A DNA stretch of 64,000 nucleotides from NCBI RefSeq assembly GCF_965638725.1, contig NC_134952.1, positions 67,361,424 to 67,425,423 of the forward strand, in the 5' to 3' direction. This stretch comes from Aptenodytes patagonicus (Eukaryota; Chordata; Aves; Sphenisciformes; Spheniscidae). Of this stretch, positions 47,961 through 58,169 are shown one piece after another. Position 1 is the stretch's first letter. Each line of letters starts with the position of its first letter. The notes under the pieces are model-generated. The model was not told the origin of the DNA. It saw only the letters and a program-made list of their open reading frames with translations, and did no database searches. The position numbers were made by a program, and so were the translations under genes.

Positions 47961-49980
47961 ATTCACCATTAGTTTTTAATGAGTTATTTAATATTGCATA
48001 TCTTAGCAATACTTTTTTGGTCTCCAGTGGTTACTGAAGCGTAAACAGATGAGGCAGGTGGTCACTTTTATGTAGCCCAGTGCTGAAATTACAATTGGCC
48101 AGAAAATGCTTGTTAGCCCGGTCAACGAGGTACTTACAGCCTGCTGTATCAGACTACCTGTATTTACTAAATCGCTATGAAGGTTAAACTTAGCTCTGTT
48201 TTTAAACAAACAGCTTTCTTATGAAATTATTTCATGCTTTGAAGAGAAAAGTACCTTTACTGAAGTATAGCTGGGCTGTTTGGGCTGTGGAGCTGCTATT
48301 TTTTTGGTTAATGTTACGGATTATAAACAAGCGTCTACATCCAAAAGTAGAGATTACCTCAGAAAATGGGTAACGGTAACCCAGTAAACAGATTGGGGGG
48401 AATCTGGAGTTTAAGCCCTCGGTTTCCACGGCCTGATCAGTGTCTGAAGACAGTAATTCAAGCCTTATTCCTCGTGCCTCTTACCTACCGCATAGAATGG
48501 GGGTATTTCCTTCTTTTTAAAAGTACTTTGAGGTCCTGAGTAAAAAGTGAAGTTTAAGTGCTGTTTTATTAATGTGTGACTCAGTGAAGGCAGAAACTTT
48601 TATCTCATGAATGTGTACGGTGCAAGACAGGATGCATGGTTCTTCTGCTGTGTGTTATTATTTTAAGAAGATCCTCAAGCAATCTTAGGTAACCACATAG
48701 GTGTTTGAATGGAGAATTTTTATAGAAAGTGGCTATTCTGTAGACTTAGTGGGGCATATGAGGAAAGCTGATGCTCTGTAATTCTTCTTAATCCTAGCTG
48801 TTTTCTAACTTTTTTCATCATGTGACATGTCTGGATGCAAATAAAAATATAAACTTTTTTTGAAATGACAAAAATGACTCCTGTACAAACAGAAAGCACA
48901 AATGCCAATTTTGTTTTGGTATACTGTAACTTGATACAATTTAATTTTTCCAACTAATTGTAAATAAGTAAGTTTCTCCTGCGGTGAATGTACCGATGCC
49001 ACGTGTGTGTATATGTATATAAAATATTAAAAGATGTGTGTGTATATATATATATAAAAGGTGAAAATTTTAAATGGTTGGTGCTACTTGAGGATAAAAC
49101 CATGGAGAAAATCACTAGGGTGGGTGATAAGCTGTATCTGTAAAATTCAGACTGCTTTTTGTTGAACACCATGCAGCTGAGACCACCGTGCACTCTGTTT
49201 TGCACTTAGGCCATGGTAGCGTGTGTACAGCTTGTGTATGGAAAAGCACCCCTGTACATGGCTATGACACGAAATCCAGGTCTAAAGTAGTTCCTGTTGA
49301 TGTCAGGTATTTGACAGAATTGAATTATGTCTGACCTGGAGATTGCAGTGCTCCACAGAGCACTGCACAGATTGCACACTCCAAGAGGTGAAAAGTGTTG
49401 CCAGCTGCTTGTCTGTCAGTGGCCGTGCGACTTGGCTTATTAATTGGAGGGGACTGAATTTCAGCCCTTCCACCAGAAGGTTAAACGGTAGCACAGCCAG
49501 GGAGTGGGACATGTGGAAAGGTGCTTTAAAAAGAAGGGAAGGGAAAATGAGAGGGCGACCAAAGTAGCATACCTGGAAAACTAACTTTTCGATGAGGCTT
49601 TGGTTATGTACGGGACTTTGGTAGATGCTTATGAAAAAACACAGCCATACTGGAGCTGGTATATCTTTATCCTGGGTATTTAAAAATAAATAAAAAATTA
49701 AAAATTATATGTAGAATATATATATAGAAAGGTAATTGTTACTTCAGAAACTTGAACTTTTTAGTGTAATTTTATAGCATGTATAATAAGGAAGTTAAAA
49801 TATATTTTAGCATTTAGTACAACAGAGCATTTGAAATTAATTGCTATCTATTTGCACAATAGAAAGTTCAACACTGCAATTCTTCTGTCCAATGTTAAAA
49901 TGAAGAAGGGATCACTTGTGAACTCACTCATCAATTTTCTGCATACAGTAATAGCTTCCTGCTGGCTTATGCTTGGTGTA

Positions 49981-49986
49981 AATAAA
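49981..49986 (+). promoter_or_regulatory. CDS1: candidate polyadenylation signal AATAAA
   Basis: A single canonical hexamer lies about 2.33 kb after the stop codon, with a TGTGG-containing stretch some 20 nt downstream. It is a plausible alternative 3' end, slightly upstream of the AATAAA cluster at 50278-50295. Confidence 0.4.
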
Positions 49987-50277
49987 GCTCAGCAGGGCCT
50001 GTCACTGTGGAGTGACAACTACGCTTGCCTGCTATGAAGTGCATTTACCCCGCTTGTTACTTCTGTTAGTTCAAGCATTGCAACATGACCAACAGGAACG
50101 TTTAACTTTTTACACCAGTGATTCTTTTCACTTGCACTTTTGTTCCAAGTTGCTAGTAACTACCTGTTGAGCAAAAAAAAAAATGTACATTATGTAAATA
50201 TTGTAAATGGTATGAGCATATAATGTCTGGTTTAGTTTGACTGTTTCAATCTTTCATTGAAGCAGTTGTTGTAAAAA

Positions 50278-50295
50278 AATAAATAAATAAATAAA
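50278..50295 (+). promoter_or_regulatory. CDS1: distal polyadenylation signal cluster (four AATAAA)
   Basis: Four overlapping AATAAA hexamers in a TAAA tetranucleotide run are followed by TGTCTTG and GTGGGTGGTG elements within 50 nt. This is the best candidate for the end of the full-length CDS1 mRNA. Confidence 0.6.
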
Positions 50296-50315
50296 ACTGG
50301 GACAGAAATCCTCCT

Positions 50316-52008
50316 GTCTTGTATTTCCTATGCACAGTGGGTGGTGATTTCTTAACAAAAATTTATACTCCTTTATATTATTCATTGAAGTTGTGTTCTT
50401 AATAGCAAAGCCTGCTATTAATTTCCTACCTTTTGCCCCTCAAGACTTCAGGCCATCCTTGACTGTTGCTGCAGGCAACTTATACGGTGTGCCTCATCTC
50501 CAAAGACAGGCAAACTTGGCATCTTTTCCAAAAGGTGCTCATTTCAACACCGTGTGCTTTTCCCTCCGCGTGGATGGTGCACAGTGTGCAATGCAGCATG
50601 GCTACTGCAGCTACCTGGAGCTGACAGAATGGAAAAGCCATGCTTTCATTGCCCTCTGCAATTACTTCCCTCCACGCAGGAAATACTGCTGCCTGCGGCC
50701 TCTACGGCACACCAGTGAGAGGCTGGAAGAGGCTGCCACAGAGCATCAAGGCCTGGTCCTGGCACTCTTGGCTCTCCTCGTGGTTCATAACCAGTGAGAG
50801 AGGTCACTTACGTGGGCTAGACCAAACAACCAGAAGTGCTGCGGTGAGTGCGACGCTTGCTCAACGGGCGAGCTCCATTCGTAGGGGCGCTTCCTGGGAC
50901 GGCCCGGACTTTCCCCGGTGTCTGGGCCCCCGCTGTGTCACGAGGATGGCACTGCTGCTTCCAGCCACCACTGGTCCCTCTTGCTTCCACTCCAGGTATC
51001 TGCAAAGAAATGGCAGAGAGGGGAGGGTGTGGCAATGCCAAGACTAAAGCTCCTGCTCAGGGAGGACTCAGTGACTTCTTTTCCCACCCTGCCACATTCT
51101 GCCTCTGGAAACACGAGTAATCTTTCAGTTTTCTTGGTGTCAGGGGTTGTGAAATTTTCTTGTTTTGGAACCCCACTTCCCATTCGTTATTCCTGGTGCT
51201 GCTGGCACAGGCCTGTCAGTATTCACCGTGCATGGGGATGGTGGGGCGGCAGCTGGCAGCTGCCTCCCTCCTGCTTTCCTGTTCCTTCCCTTCTAAGTCT
51301 TGGATCCGAGGCCCTTCACCTCCTGCAGCCTCAAACAAGCCAGGTAACAAGTGCATCTTGTTTCTAAATTACAAAGACGACCGTAAGATCTGTTAAACAC
51401 TCACCATCAACAAATCATGTCTGTGTTGCACACCTCCTTTGACTTTAGAAAACTACCGGAGAAGCACAGAGGGAGCTTTCCCGTGGCCTGCAACCTGCTT
51501 CCTAATGTTCTTCTGAGGAAAGGAAGGGGAAAGTTAGTGGTGAGTTTTCTCCTGCTAGACAGATAATGTTTTGGACTGTTACTTGCACAGAAACAGGAAA
51601 TTTTTACCTTCAACAGACAAAACCCTTTCAAGGCATGCTCGCTGAGACAGTTGGAAGGAGCTGCTTTCAGGGATGCTAGCGTAGCAGTGGACTGGCCTCA
51701 CAGCGAAAGTAATCCTTGTTTGTGCAGTTGCAGCGGAAGGAATTAGTGACTTTTTTTTTTTAAACATCGACTTCAGTTGTCCTACATAACATTTAAGCCA
51801 CACTGCACAGAGTCCCTTTGTCCAGCTTGTACTAGAACCTGCACATAGCTAAGGTACAATTGCTCTTTCTCTTGCAAATAGTTTCTCAGTTAGAAAATGG
51901 ATATTCAATTCCATGGTTTAGCAATTTCAAATTGCATAAACTTAGACCTAAGTCCTGTATCTGACAGGATTCCAGAAACAGGTGGTAATTCAATGTCACT
52001 CATAAACA
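50316..52008. other. 3' intergenic DNA after CDS1, no gene recognised
   Basis: Contains a moderately GC-rich stretch (50640-51350) with overlapping frames of 74-149 codons on both strands. None shows a known domain, and they contradict one another, so none is called as a gene. Confidence 0.55.
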
Positions 52009-52100
52009 CAGAATCATAGAATCACAGAATCATTTAGGTTGGAAAAGACCCTTGAGATCGATGAATCCAACCGTTAACCTAACACCACCACGTCCACCAT
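52009..52100 (-). mobile_element. CR1 3'-end fragment, about 90 bp (subfamily A)
   Basis: In plus orientation it starts CAGAATCATAGAATCACAGA and runs through TTTAGGTTGGAAAAGACC and CCGTTAACCTAACACCACCA, matching the first ~90 bp of the element at 25652. It is a severely truncated insertion carrying only the CR1 3' UTR. It lies 130 bp from the start of a second, different CR1 in the same orientation. Confidence 0.88.
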
Positions 52101-52230
52101 TAATGTACCACTGAATACTGCAGACACTATGGTTTGTTCATTGCATACATATTGCACCCTGACTTCCCAATACTGATGCTTGTTCTACGAATTACAGGGA
52201 CACATCTTGATCTCTAAAGGAACAGGTGAG

Positions 52231-53402
52231 AATCATAGAATCACAGAATGGTTTGGGTTGGAAGGGACCTTAAAGATCATCTAGTTGCAACCCCCCTGCC
52301 ATGGGCAGGGACACCTTCCACTAGACCAGGTTGCTCAAAGCCCCATCCAGCCTGGCCTTGAACAATTCCAGGCATGGGGCGTCCACAGTTTTTCTGGGCA
52401 ACCTGTTCCAGTGCCTCACCACCCTCACAGTGAAGAATTTCTTCCTTATATCTAATCTAAACCCACCCTCTTTCAGTTTAAAGCCATTACCCCTTGTCCT
52501 ATTGCTACATGCCCTTGTAAAAAGTCTCTCTCCAGCTTTCTTGTAGGCCCCCTTCAGGTACTGGAAGGCTGCTGTAAGGTCTCCCCAGAGTCTTCTCTTC
52601 TCCAGGCTGAACAACCCCAACTCTCTCAGCCTGTCTTCATAGGAGAGGTGCTCCAGCCCTCTGATCATCTTCATGGCCCTCCTCTGGACCCACTCCAATA
52701 GGTCCATGTCCTTCTTATGCTGGGGGCCCCAGAGCTGAACACAGTACTCCAGGTGGGGTCTCATGAGAGCAGAGTAGAGGGGGAGAATCACCTCCCTCAA
52801 CCTGCTGGTCACAATTCTTTTGATACAGCCCAGGATACGGTTGGCTTTCTGTCCTGCAAGCGCACATTGCCGGGTCATGTTGAGCTTCTCATCAACCAAC
52901 ACCCTCAAGTCCTTCTCCTCAGGGCTGCTCTCAATCCATTCTCCGCCCAGCCTGTGTTTGTGCTTGGGATTGCCCCGACCCATGTGCAGGACCTTGCACT
53001 TGGCCTTGTTGAACTTCATGAGGTTCGCACCAGCCCGCCTCTCAAGCCTGTCAAGGTCCCTCTGGATGACGTGCCTTCCCTCCAGCATGTTGACCACACC
53101 GCATAGCCTGGTGTTGCTGGCAAACTTGCTGAGGGTGCACTCAATCCCATTGTCCATGTCGCTGACAAAGATGTTAAACAGCACTGGTCCCAATACCGAC
53201 CCCTGAGGAACGCCACTCGTTGCTGGTCTCCACCCAGACATTGAGCCATTGACCGCTTTGAGTGCAACCATCCAGCCAATTCCTTATCCACCAAGTGGTC
53301 CATCCATCAAATCCGTATCTCTCCAATTTAGAGAAAACGATGTTGTGCGGGACAGTGTCAAATGATTTGCACAAGTCCAGGTAGATTACATCAGTCATCT
53401 TT
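52231..53402 (-). mobile_element. CR1 LINE, 5'-truncated (subfamily B)
   Basis: About 1.17 kb. The 3' tail starts at 52231 (AATCATAGAATCACAGAATG in plus orientation) and the 5' end is near 53402 in the [13 protein letters not shown] segment. It is a subfamily B relative of 45015-46219, in opposite orientation. Confidence 0.92.
52321..53398 (-). pseudogene. CR1 reverse transcriptase relic with lost catalytic Asp pair
   Basis: From 53398 a frame reads [19 protein letters not shown] to WIRNWLDGC, then a frameshift near 53260-53270 moves the reading to a 316-codon frame ending at 52321. In that frame the RT catalytic FADD reads FASN (residues 50-53), so both catalytic aspartates are substituted. 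[15 protein letters not shown] is intact. The element cannot encode an active enzyme. Confidence 0.88.
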
Positions 53403-54469
53403 CATTAGAAAAACTGGTATTATTAGGACTTCGTTAGCACAGACATTTCCTTTGCAAGTGAGCATGAAAAAGCAACATATTCTCATAGAGAAGTCAAGGT
53501 ATAAAGCTTCAGCCCCATTTAATTGCCACCAGTTCACTTGCACTTGTCTAAGTCAAGGTGCAATAGCAGCAGTTTGCTTCTTCAAGTGGTTGCTGCTCCT
53601 GGGCAAAGCAACCAGGCCAGCTGCACCCGGCTCAGCAGGGGCTCAAGTTTTGAGCTAATCCCACGCGCAGCTTTCAGAGCAAGAAGATATAGGTTTTCAC
53701 TTCTGCTGTTAGGACCCTGCTCTTTGATCACAGGAAATTAAATACTTGTGCTATCTGGCAGGAATCATGCACAGTTCTAAAGAAAACATAGCGAGAGCTC
53801 TAATTGCCCAATTGTGGCTTATATTAACTACCTAACTGTGGCTAATCACTGGGGTTTGTATGTACTTGAAGGGCGTGTGTAGCTCTGTGTACTTTGACCT
53901 TGTTTCTGTTGTGACAAACTATCATACCCGCCAAATGTAGGCTATCCCGAGACAGTGAGAAGCAAGCTCTGCTAGACTCCGTGCTGTGCCATGTCCAGCT
54001 GCACCAAAAAAGTTTCTGACTTCAAATTCAGACAGAAGCTCTGTAAAACTACAGGCCAGGCCCTTTCTTCCTGGAGCAACTAAGATGCCGGCAAGCCTCT
54101 GGGCAGTTGACTCATATTTGTATCAAGAAGAAAATCAATGTGAAAATCAACATGTCTGCATTTAATCTAATTGTGCCGAATTGTGCACAACCTTTTCTTT
54201 GTACAGTGTCCTTCAGGCTAACTTTTAACCCCTGCACGACTGGCACTAGCGATGCTTTGAGGTATGTCATCTACCACATTGCAATCCACCTGAATTATAC
54301 CTGAGTCCAGCAGACAGCATCCTACCTGCTGCCTGGTTTTCTCAGACACCTGCCCCAGAATATTTAAGGCCTGGCAGGGGAGGCCTGATCCCTCTCGCTG
54401 CCTGTCTTGCAGAAGCCTTGTGTCAGCATGGATCTGGTTGTGAGCTGCCTGCCTGTGCTAGGTCACTGG
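53403..54469. other. intergenic DNA, nothing recognised
   Basis: About 1.07 kb between a CR1 and a solo LTR, of mixed composition with no convincing exon, RNA gene or repeat. Confidence 0.55.
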
Positions 54470-54626
54470 AGAAGTATTGTGGTTTAACCTCAGTCAGCCG
54501 GCAACTGAGCACCACACAGCTGCTCACTCACTCACTCCCCCTCCCTGGTGGGATGGGGGAGAGAATTGGAAGAGTAGAAGTGAGAAAACTCGTGGGTTGA
54601 GATAAAAACAGTTTAATAATTGAAAT

Positions 54627-54690
54627 AAAATAATAATAATAACAACAACAACAACAATAATAATAATAATGTAATAATAATCACATACAA
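54627..54690. repeat. AAT/AAC trinucleotide microsatellite inside LTR
   Basis: A run of ATAATAATAATAAC followed by AAC units and then AAT units again. It is absent in pure form from the other LTR, where the same place reads AATAATAACAATGG, so it expanded in this copy. Confidence 0.85.
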
Positions 54691-54799
54691 AGCAAATGAT
54701 GCACAATGCAATTGCTCACCACCCGCCAACCGATGCCCAGCCAGTCCCTGAGCAGCGGCCGCCCCCCCGGCTGGCTTTCCCCAGTTTATGGACTGAGCA

Positions 54800-54807
54800 T
54801 GACGTCA
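54800..54807. promoter_or_regulatory. CRE palindrome TGACGTCA in the LTR promoter region
   Basis: A perfect CREB/ATF-type site about 10 bp upstream, in LTR sense, of a degraded TATA-like element. The equivalent site in the other LTR has one change (TGACATCA). Binding is inferred from the motif. Confidence 0.5.
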
Positions 54808-55051
54808 CTTTGGCCAGTTTGGGTCAGCTGTCCTGGCTGTGCCCCCTCCCAGCTTCTTGTGCACCTCCAGCCTTCTCAGTCGGTAGAGCACGGGAAGCTG
54901 AAAAGTCCTTGACTAGTGTAAGCACTACTTAGCAACAACTATAACCTCGGTGTGTTATCAACATTGTTCTCATCCCAAATCCAAAACACAGCACTGTACC
55001 AGCTACTAGGAAGGAAATTAACTCTATCCCTGCCGAAACCAGGACAAGAAG

Positions 55052-56979
55052 TCAGGGCTTTCCCTTGGTACGTGTCTTCCTAAGCCCCAACCTGGGTAAA
55101 TGACCAGGCTCTAAACCTGGCTGGACCTCAATCAAGGAGCATAAACTTTTTTTTCTGGAACAATTGCACCCGGGGAGCATACACCAGGCAGATTAACTTG
55201 GTTTTCACGTACTAGAGGAGAAAAACGTGTTTATCTTGAACACAGCCAGAGAAACCCACTCTAAGAGACACATAAGCAGAAGATGGAGGGGGGGGAGCTG
55301 CTGTTCCAGAGCAAGTCCTTGCCAGGACTGGGGTGAAACCCCGAACACCAAGTTCATTCAGTGCATGGGTGGCAACACAAGGTAACCAGCAGGCAGATCC
55401 CGTCCCCTTGTACCTTCTGCCACTCTGTACAAGGCAACACACTGTGGTGGGGAGGAGAGGCTGAGCCCTGCGACATAGGGAGACTCCTGGGTGTCGCAGA
55501 GGACATGTGAGAGGGGATGGTTTGGGCTGAGTGGACGTGAACCAGGGTCTCCATGCTGCATGGCCAGGCAGCAAGTGTCTCAAGGCACAATGGCTCTCAA
55601 GGTGATGGCTTCTCAGCCAACTGACAGCAAACCTCCAGGATTTCTTGCCAAAGGATCTTCTGGATGCATAATATTTACATGGGTTTGAAGTTAAGTCTGG
55701 ACAACAGTGAGGTTTGTTAAATAGATAATACCGGTATGTGGCCTAGGATGAGCTGAAAATTACAGGAGGCCAGAAGACTACTTGGAGTATCCTAAATACT
55801 TGCTCTGGCCTCATGCTTTTGTTGCCATCTGCTTATGGTCAGTGTCGGACACAGGACACTCAGGTGAACCTTTGGTTGGACTGAGTACAGCCCTTTTTTT
55901 GGTTGACCTTCCTTTTCCTGTCTAACTGTTGGTCTCCCTTTTTAGGCTCAGTTTGTAAGACTCAAACATCCCGAACAGGGTCAGGCTAAATAACAAGTAT
56001 GTGTCACCCACAAACAGCCTCACTTTGTGGACCCAACCGCACAGGTTTGCGGCCAGCGCTGCCTCCGCAATACACGGACATCGCTTCCACTGAACTTGTT
56101 TTTTCCCTCTTTTAAACAAAGCAGACCGCATAGTCCAAAGAAACAGACTTTACTTTTTCCACAAACATTTCACCAAGTATCTATGCAGAGCAGCAGGACC
56201 TAAAATCGCACCCGGGCTTGGCACTCTCCTGCCAGTAGGGCCAGGTGTGTCAGTAGAGGTCCCCTGCTGTCCATCGCATCCCGCCCCGGGAGCCCCACCC
56301 GGGCACCACCGCTGGGCTTGCAGCTCTTGCTCTAGCCTGGCAAAGTAGGAGGCTTTACGGGAGGAAAAGCCTTGTGGCCGGGTGCATTTCCCAGTGGCAG
56401 GCCGAGACAGGGCTCGGTCACGGTGGCATGGCGGAGGAGCACAGCATCGCTGCATCTGCAAGCGACACAAGCACGGCGGGGGCTGCCAGAACCTGGGCAC
56501 GATGCAAAAGTTATTGGGGACAGTTCAGCAAGGAGAAGGAGCCACGCTTAAGCAGGGCGTAGGTGGCATATAACTGCTTCTCCTGGACTTTTTCTGAGGG
56601 CTAGTAGGATCACAAGCTTGCCATTGGTAGGCCATGTTGTGGTACTGGTTTTTGCTTTTTGTGTTGTTTTGGTTGTTCCAGCTGCAGCAGCCAGAGCATG
56701 CTGCCCGGTTTCTAGGTGCAGGAAGGATGCACAAAATAACCCTTCTGCTCTGCTCAGCTCATTTGGTGTGGCCAGTCCACGCTGAAGCATGGTACTACAG
56801 GAAACACACTGACCAGACTGAGCATTTTTTCAAGGGAACAGAATGAGCAGAGGAAGGTTTAAACACACACCCTTGATCACCCCAATGGAGTCAGTCTGGG
56901 GAAGGGATGACTTGAAAGGGAGGACACAAGAGAGATTAGTGAAAGGCGTTACAAAGAGGAAGGTAATAGATGAGAAGGG
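55052..56979. other. intergenic DNA, no gene recognised
   Basis: About 1.9 kb of mixed composition. Frames of 60-138 codons on both strands overlap and lack domains. A G-run lies at about 55287-55298. A GC-richer patch (56180-56500) has no supported gene. Confidence 0.55.
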
Positions 56980-58169
56980 ATGTGATTGGATGAGGGAAAG
57001 GCTGTGGATGTTGTTTACCTGCACTTAAGTAAAGCCTTTGACACCGTTTCCCACAACATTCTCCTGGAGAAACTGGCTGCTCGTGGTTTGGATGGGAGTA
57101 CTTTTCGCTGGGTAAAAAAACTGGCTAGACGGCCGGGCCCAAAGAGTGGTGGTGAATGGAGTTACATCCAGTTGGCAGCTGGTCACGAGCGGTGTTCCCC
57201 AGGGCTCAGTTTTGGGGCCAGTTCTGTTTAATATCTTTATCAATGATCTGGACGAGGGGATCGAGTGCACCCTCAGTAAGTTTGCAGACGACACCAAGCT
57301 GGGTGGGAGTGTTGATCTGCTCGAGGGTAGGAAGGCTCTACAGAGGGATCTGGACAGGCTGGATTGATGGGCCGAGGCCAACTGTATGAGGTTCAACAAG
57401 GCCAAGTGCCGGGTCCTGCACTTCAGCCACAACAGCCCCATGCAGCGCTACAGGCTTGGGGAAGAGTGGCTGGAAAGCTGCCTGGCGGAAAAGGACCTGG
57501 GGGTGTTGGTCGACAGCCGGCTGAACATGAGCCGGCAGTGTGCCCAGGTGGCCAAGAGGGCCAATGGCATCCTGGCCTGTATCAGAAATAGTGTGGCCAG
57601 CAGGAGTAGGGAAGTGATCGTGCCCCTGTACTCGGCACTGGTGAGGCCGCACCTCGAATACTGTGTTCAGTTTTGGGCCCCTCACTACAAGGAGGACATT
57701 GAGGTGCTGGAGCGTGTCCAGAGAAGGGCAACGAGGCTGGTGAGGGGTCTGGAGAACAAGTCTTATGAGGAGCAACTGAGGGAACTGGGACTGTTTAGCC
57801 TGGAGAAAAGGAGGCTGAGGGGAGACCTCGTCACGCTCTACAACTACCTGAAAGGAGGCTGTAGCGAGGTGGGTGTCGGTCTCTTCTTCCAAGTAACAAG
57901 CGATAGGACGAGAGGAAATGGCCTCAAGTTGCACCAGGGGAGGTTTAGGTTGGATATTAGGAAAAATTTCTTCACCGAAAGGGTTATCAAGCACTGGAAC
58001 AGGCTGCCCAGGGAAGTGGTTGAGTCACCATCCCTGGAGGTATTTAAAAGATGTGTAGACGTGGCACTTAGGGACATGGTGTAGTGGTGGACTTGGCAGT
58101 GCTATGTTAACGGTTGGACTCAATGATCTTAAGGGTCTTTTCCAACCTAAATGATTCTGTGATTCTATG
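56980..58169 (+). mobile_element. CR1 LINE, 5'-truncated (subfamily A)
   Basis: About 1.19 kb. It begins mid-RT at [18 protein letters not shown] and ends GATTCTATG at 58169. Very similar in sequence to the copy at 25652-27600, in the opposite orientation, and to 23535-24045. Confidence 0.93.
56986..58084 (+). pseudogene. CR1 reverse transcriptase relic, one frameshift and one stop
   Basis: The first frame reads to FRWVKK, where a seven-A run at 57114-57120 (six expected) shifts frame. The second frame carries [15 protein letters not shown] and FADD and stops at TGA 57365-57367. The relative at 25731 has a CGG-type Arg codon there, so this stop fits a CpG-to-TpG change. After the stop the same frame continues from CMRFNKAKC to the natural stop at 58082-58084. 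Confidence 0.88.

Larger units (their letters stand above)
47648..50315 (+). other. CDS1: CDS1 3' untranslated region (probable long form)
   Basis: There is no coding exon after the TAG. The sequence is AT rich with AATAAA signals at 47951-47960, 48840-48845, 49981-49986 and a run at 50278-50295. The last is followed by a TG-rich stretch (about 50305-50345) of the kind that promotes cleavage, so the longest 3' UTR would be about 2.66 kb. No CR1 or LTR interrupts it. Its end is inferred from signals, not from transcripts. A TG/TA dinucleotide tract lies at about 49006-49058. Confidence 0.65.
54475..55046 (-). mobile_element. solo LTR, same ERVL-type family as 29106-29662
   Basis: 572 bp flanked by a perfect 5-bp target-site duplication AGAAG (54470-54474 and 55047-55051). 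Read on the minus strand it starts TGTCCTGGTTTCGGCAGGGA and ends CCACAATA, the terminal CA having become TA. A TATA-like CATAAA lies at about 54785-54790 and a perfect CRE palindrome TGACGTCA at 54800-54807. ATTAAA lies at 54612-54617. An AAT/AAC trinucleotide run (about 54627-54690) sits in the 3' part. No internal retroviral sequence remains. Confidence 0.9.

Noticed and set aside
50393..51367. Overlapping frames of 134-149 codons after CDS1
   Set aside because: Three frames and the opposite strand are open in the same interval, without any recognisable domain.
29106..55046. The two LTRs as the ends of a single 25-kb provirus
   Set aside because: Each LTR has its own different perfect target-site duplication on both sides, and CDS1 exons, not retroviral genes, lie between them.
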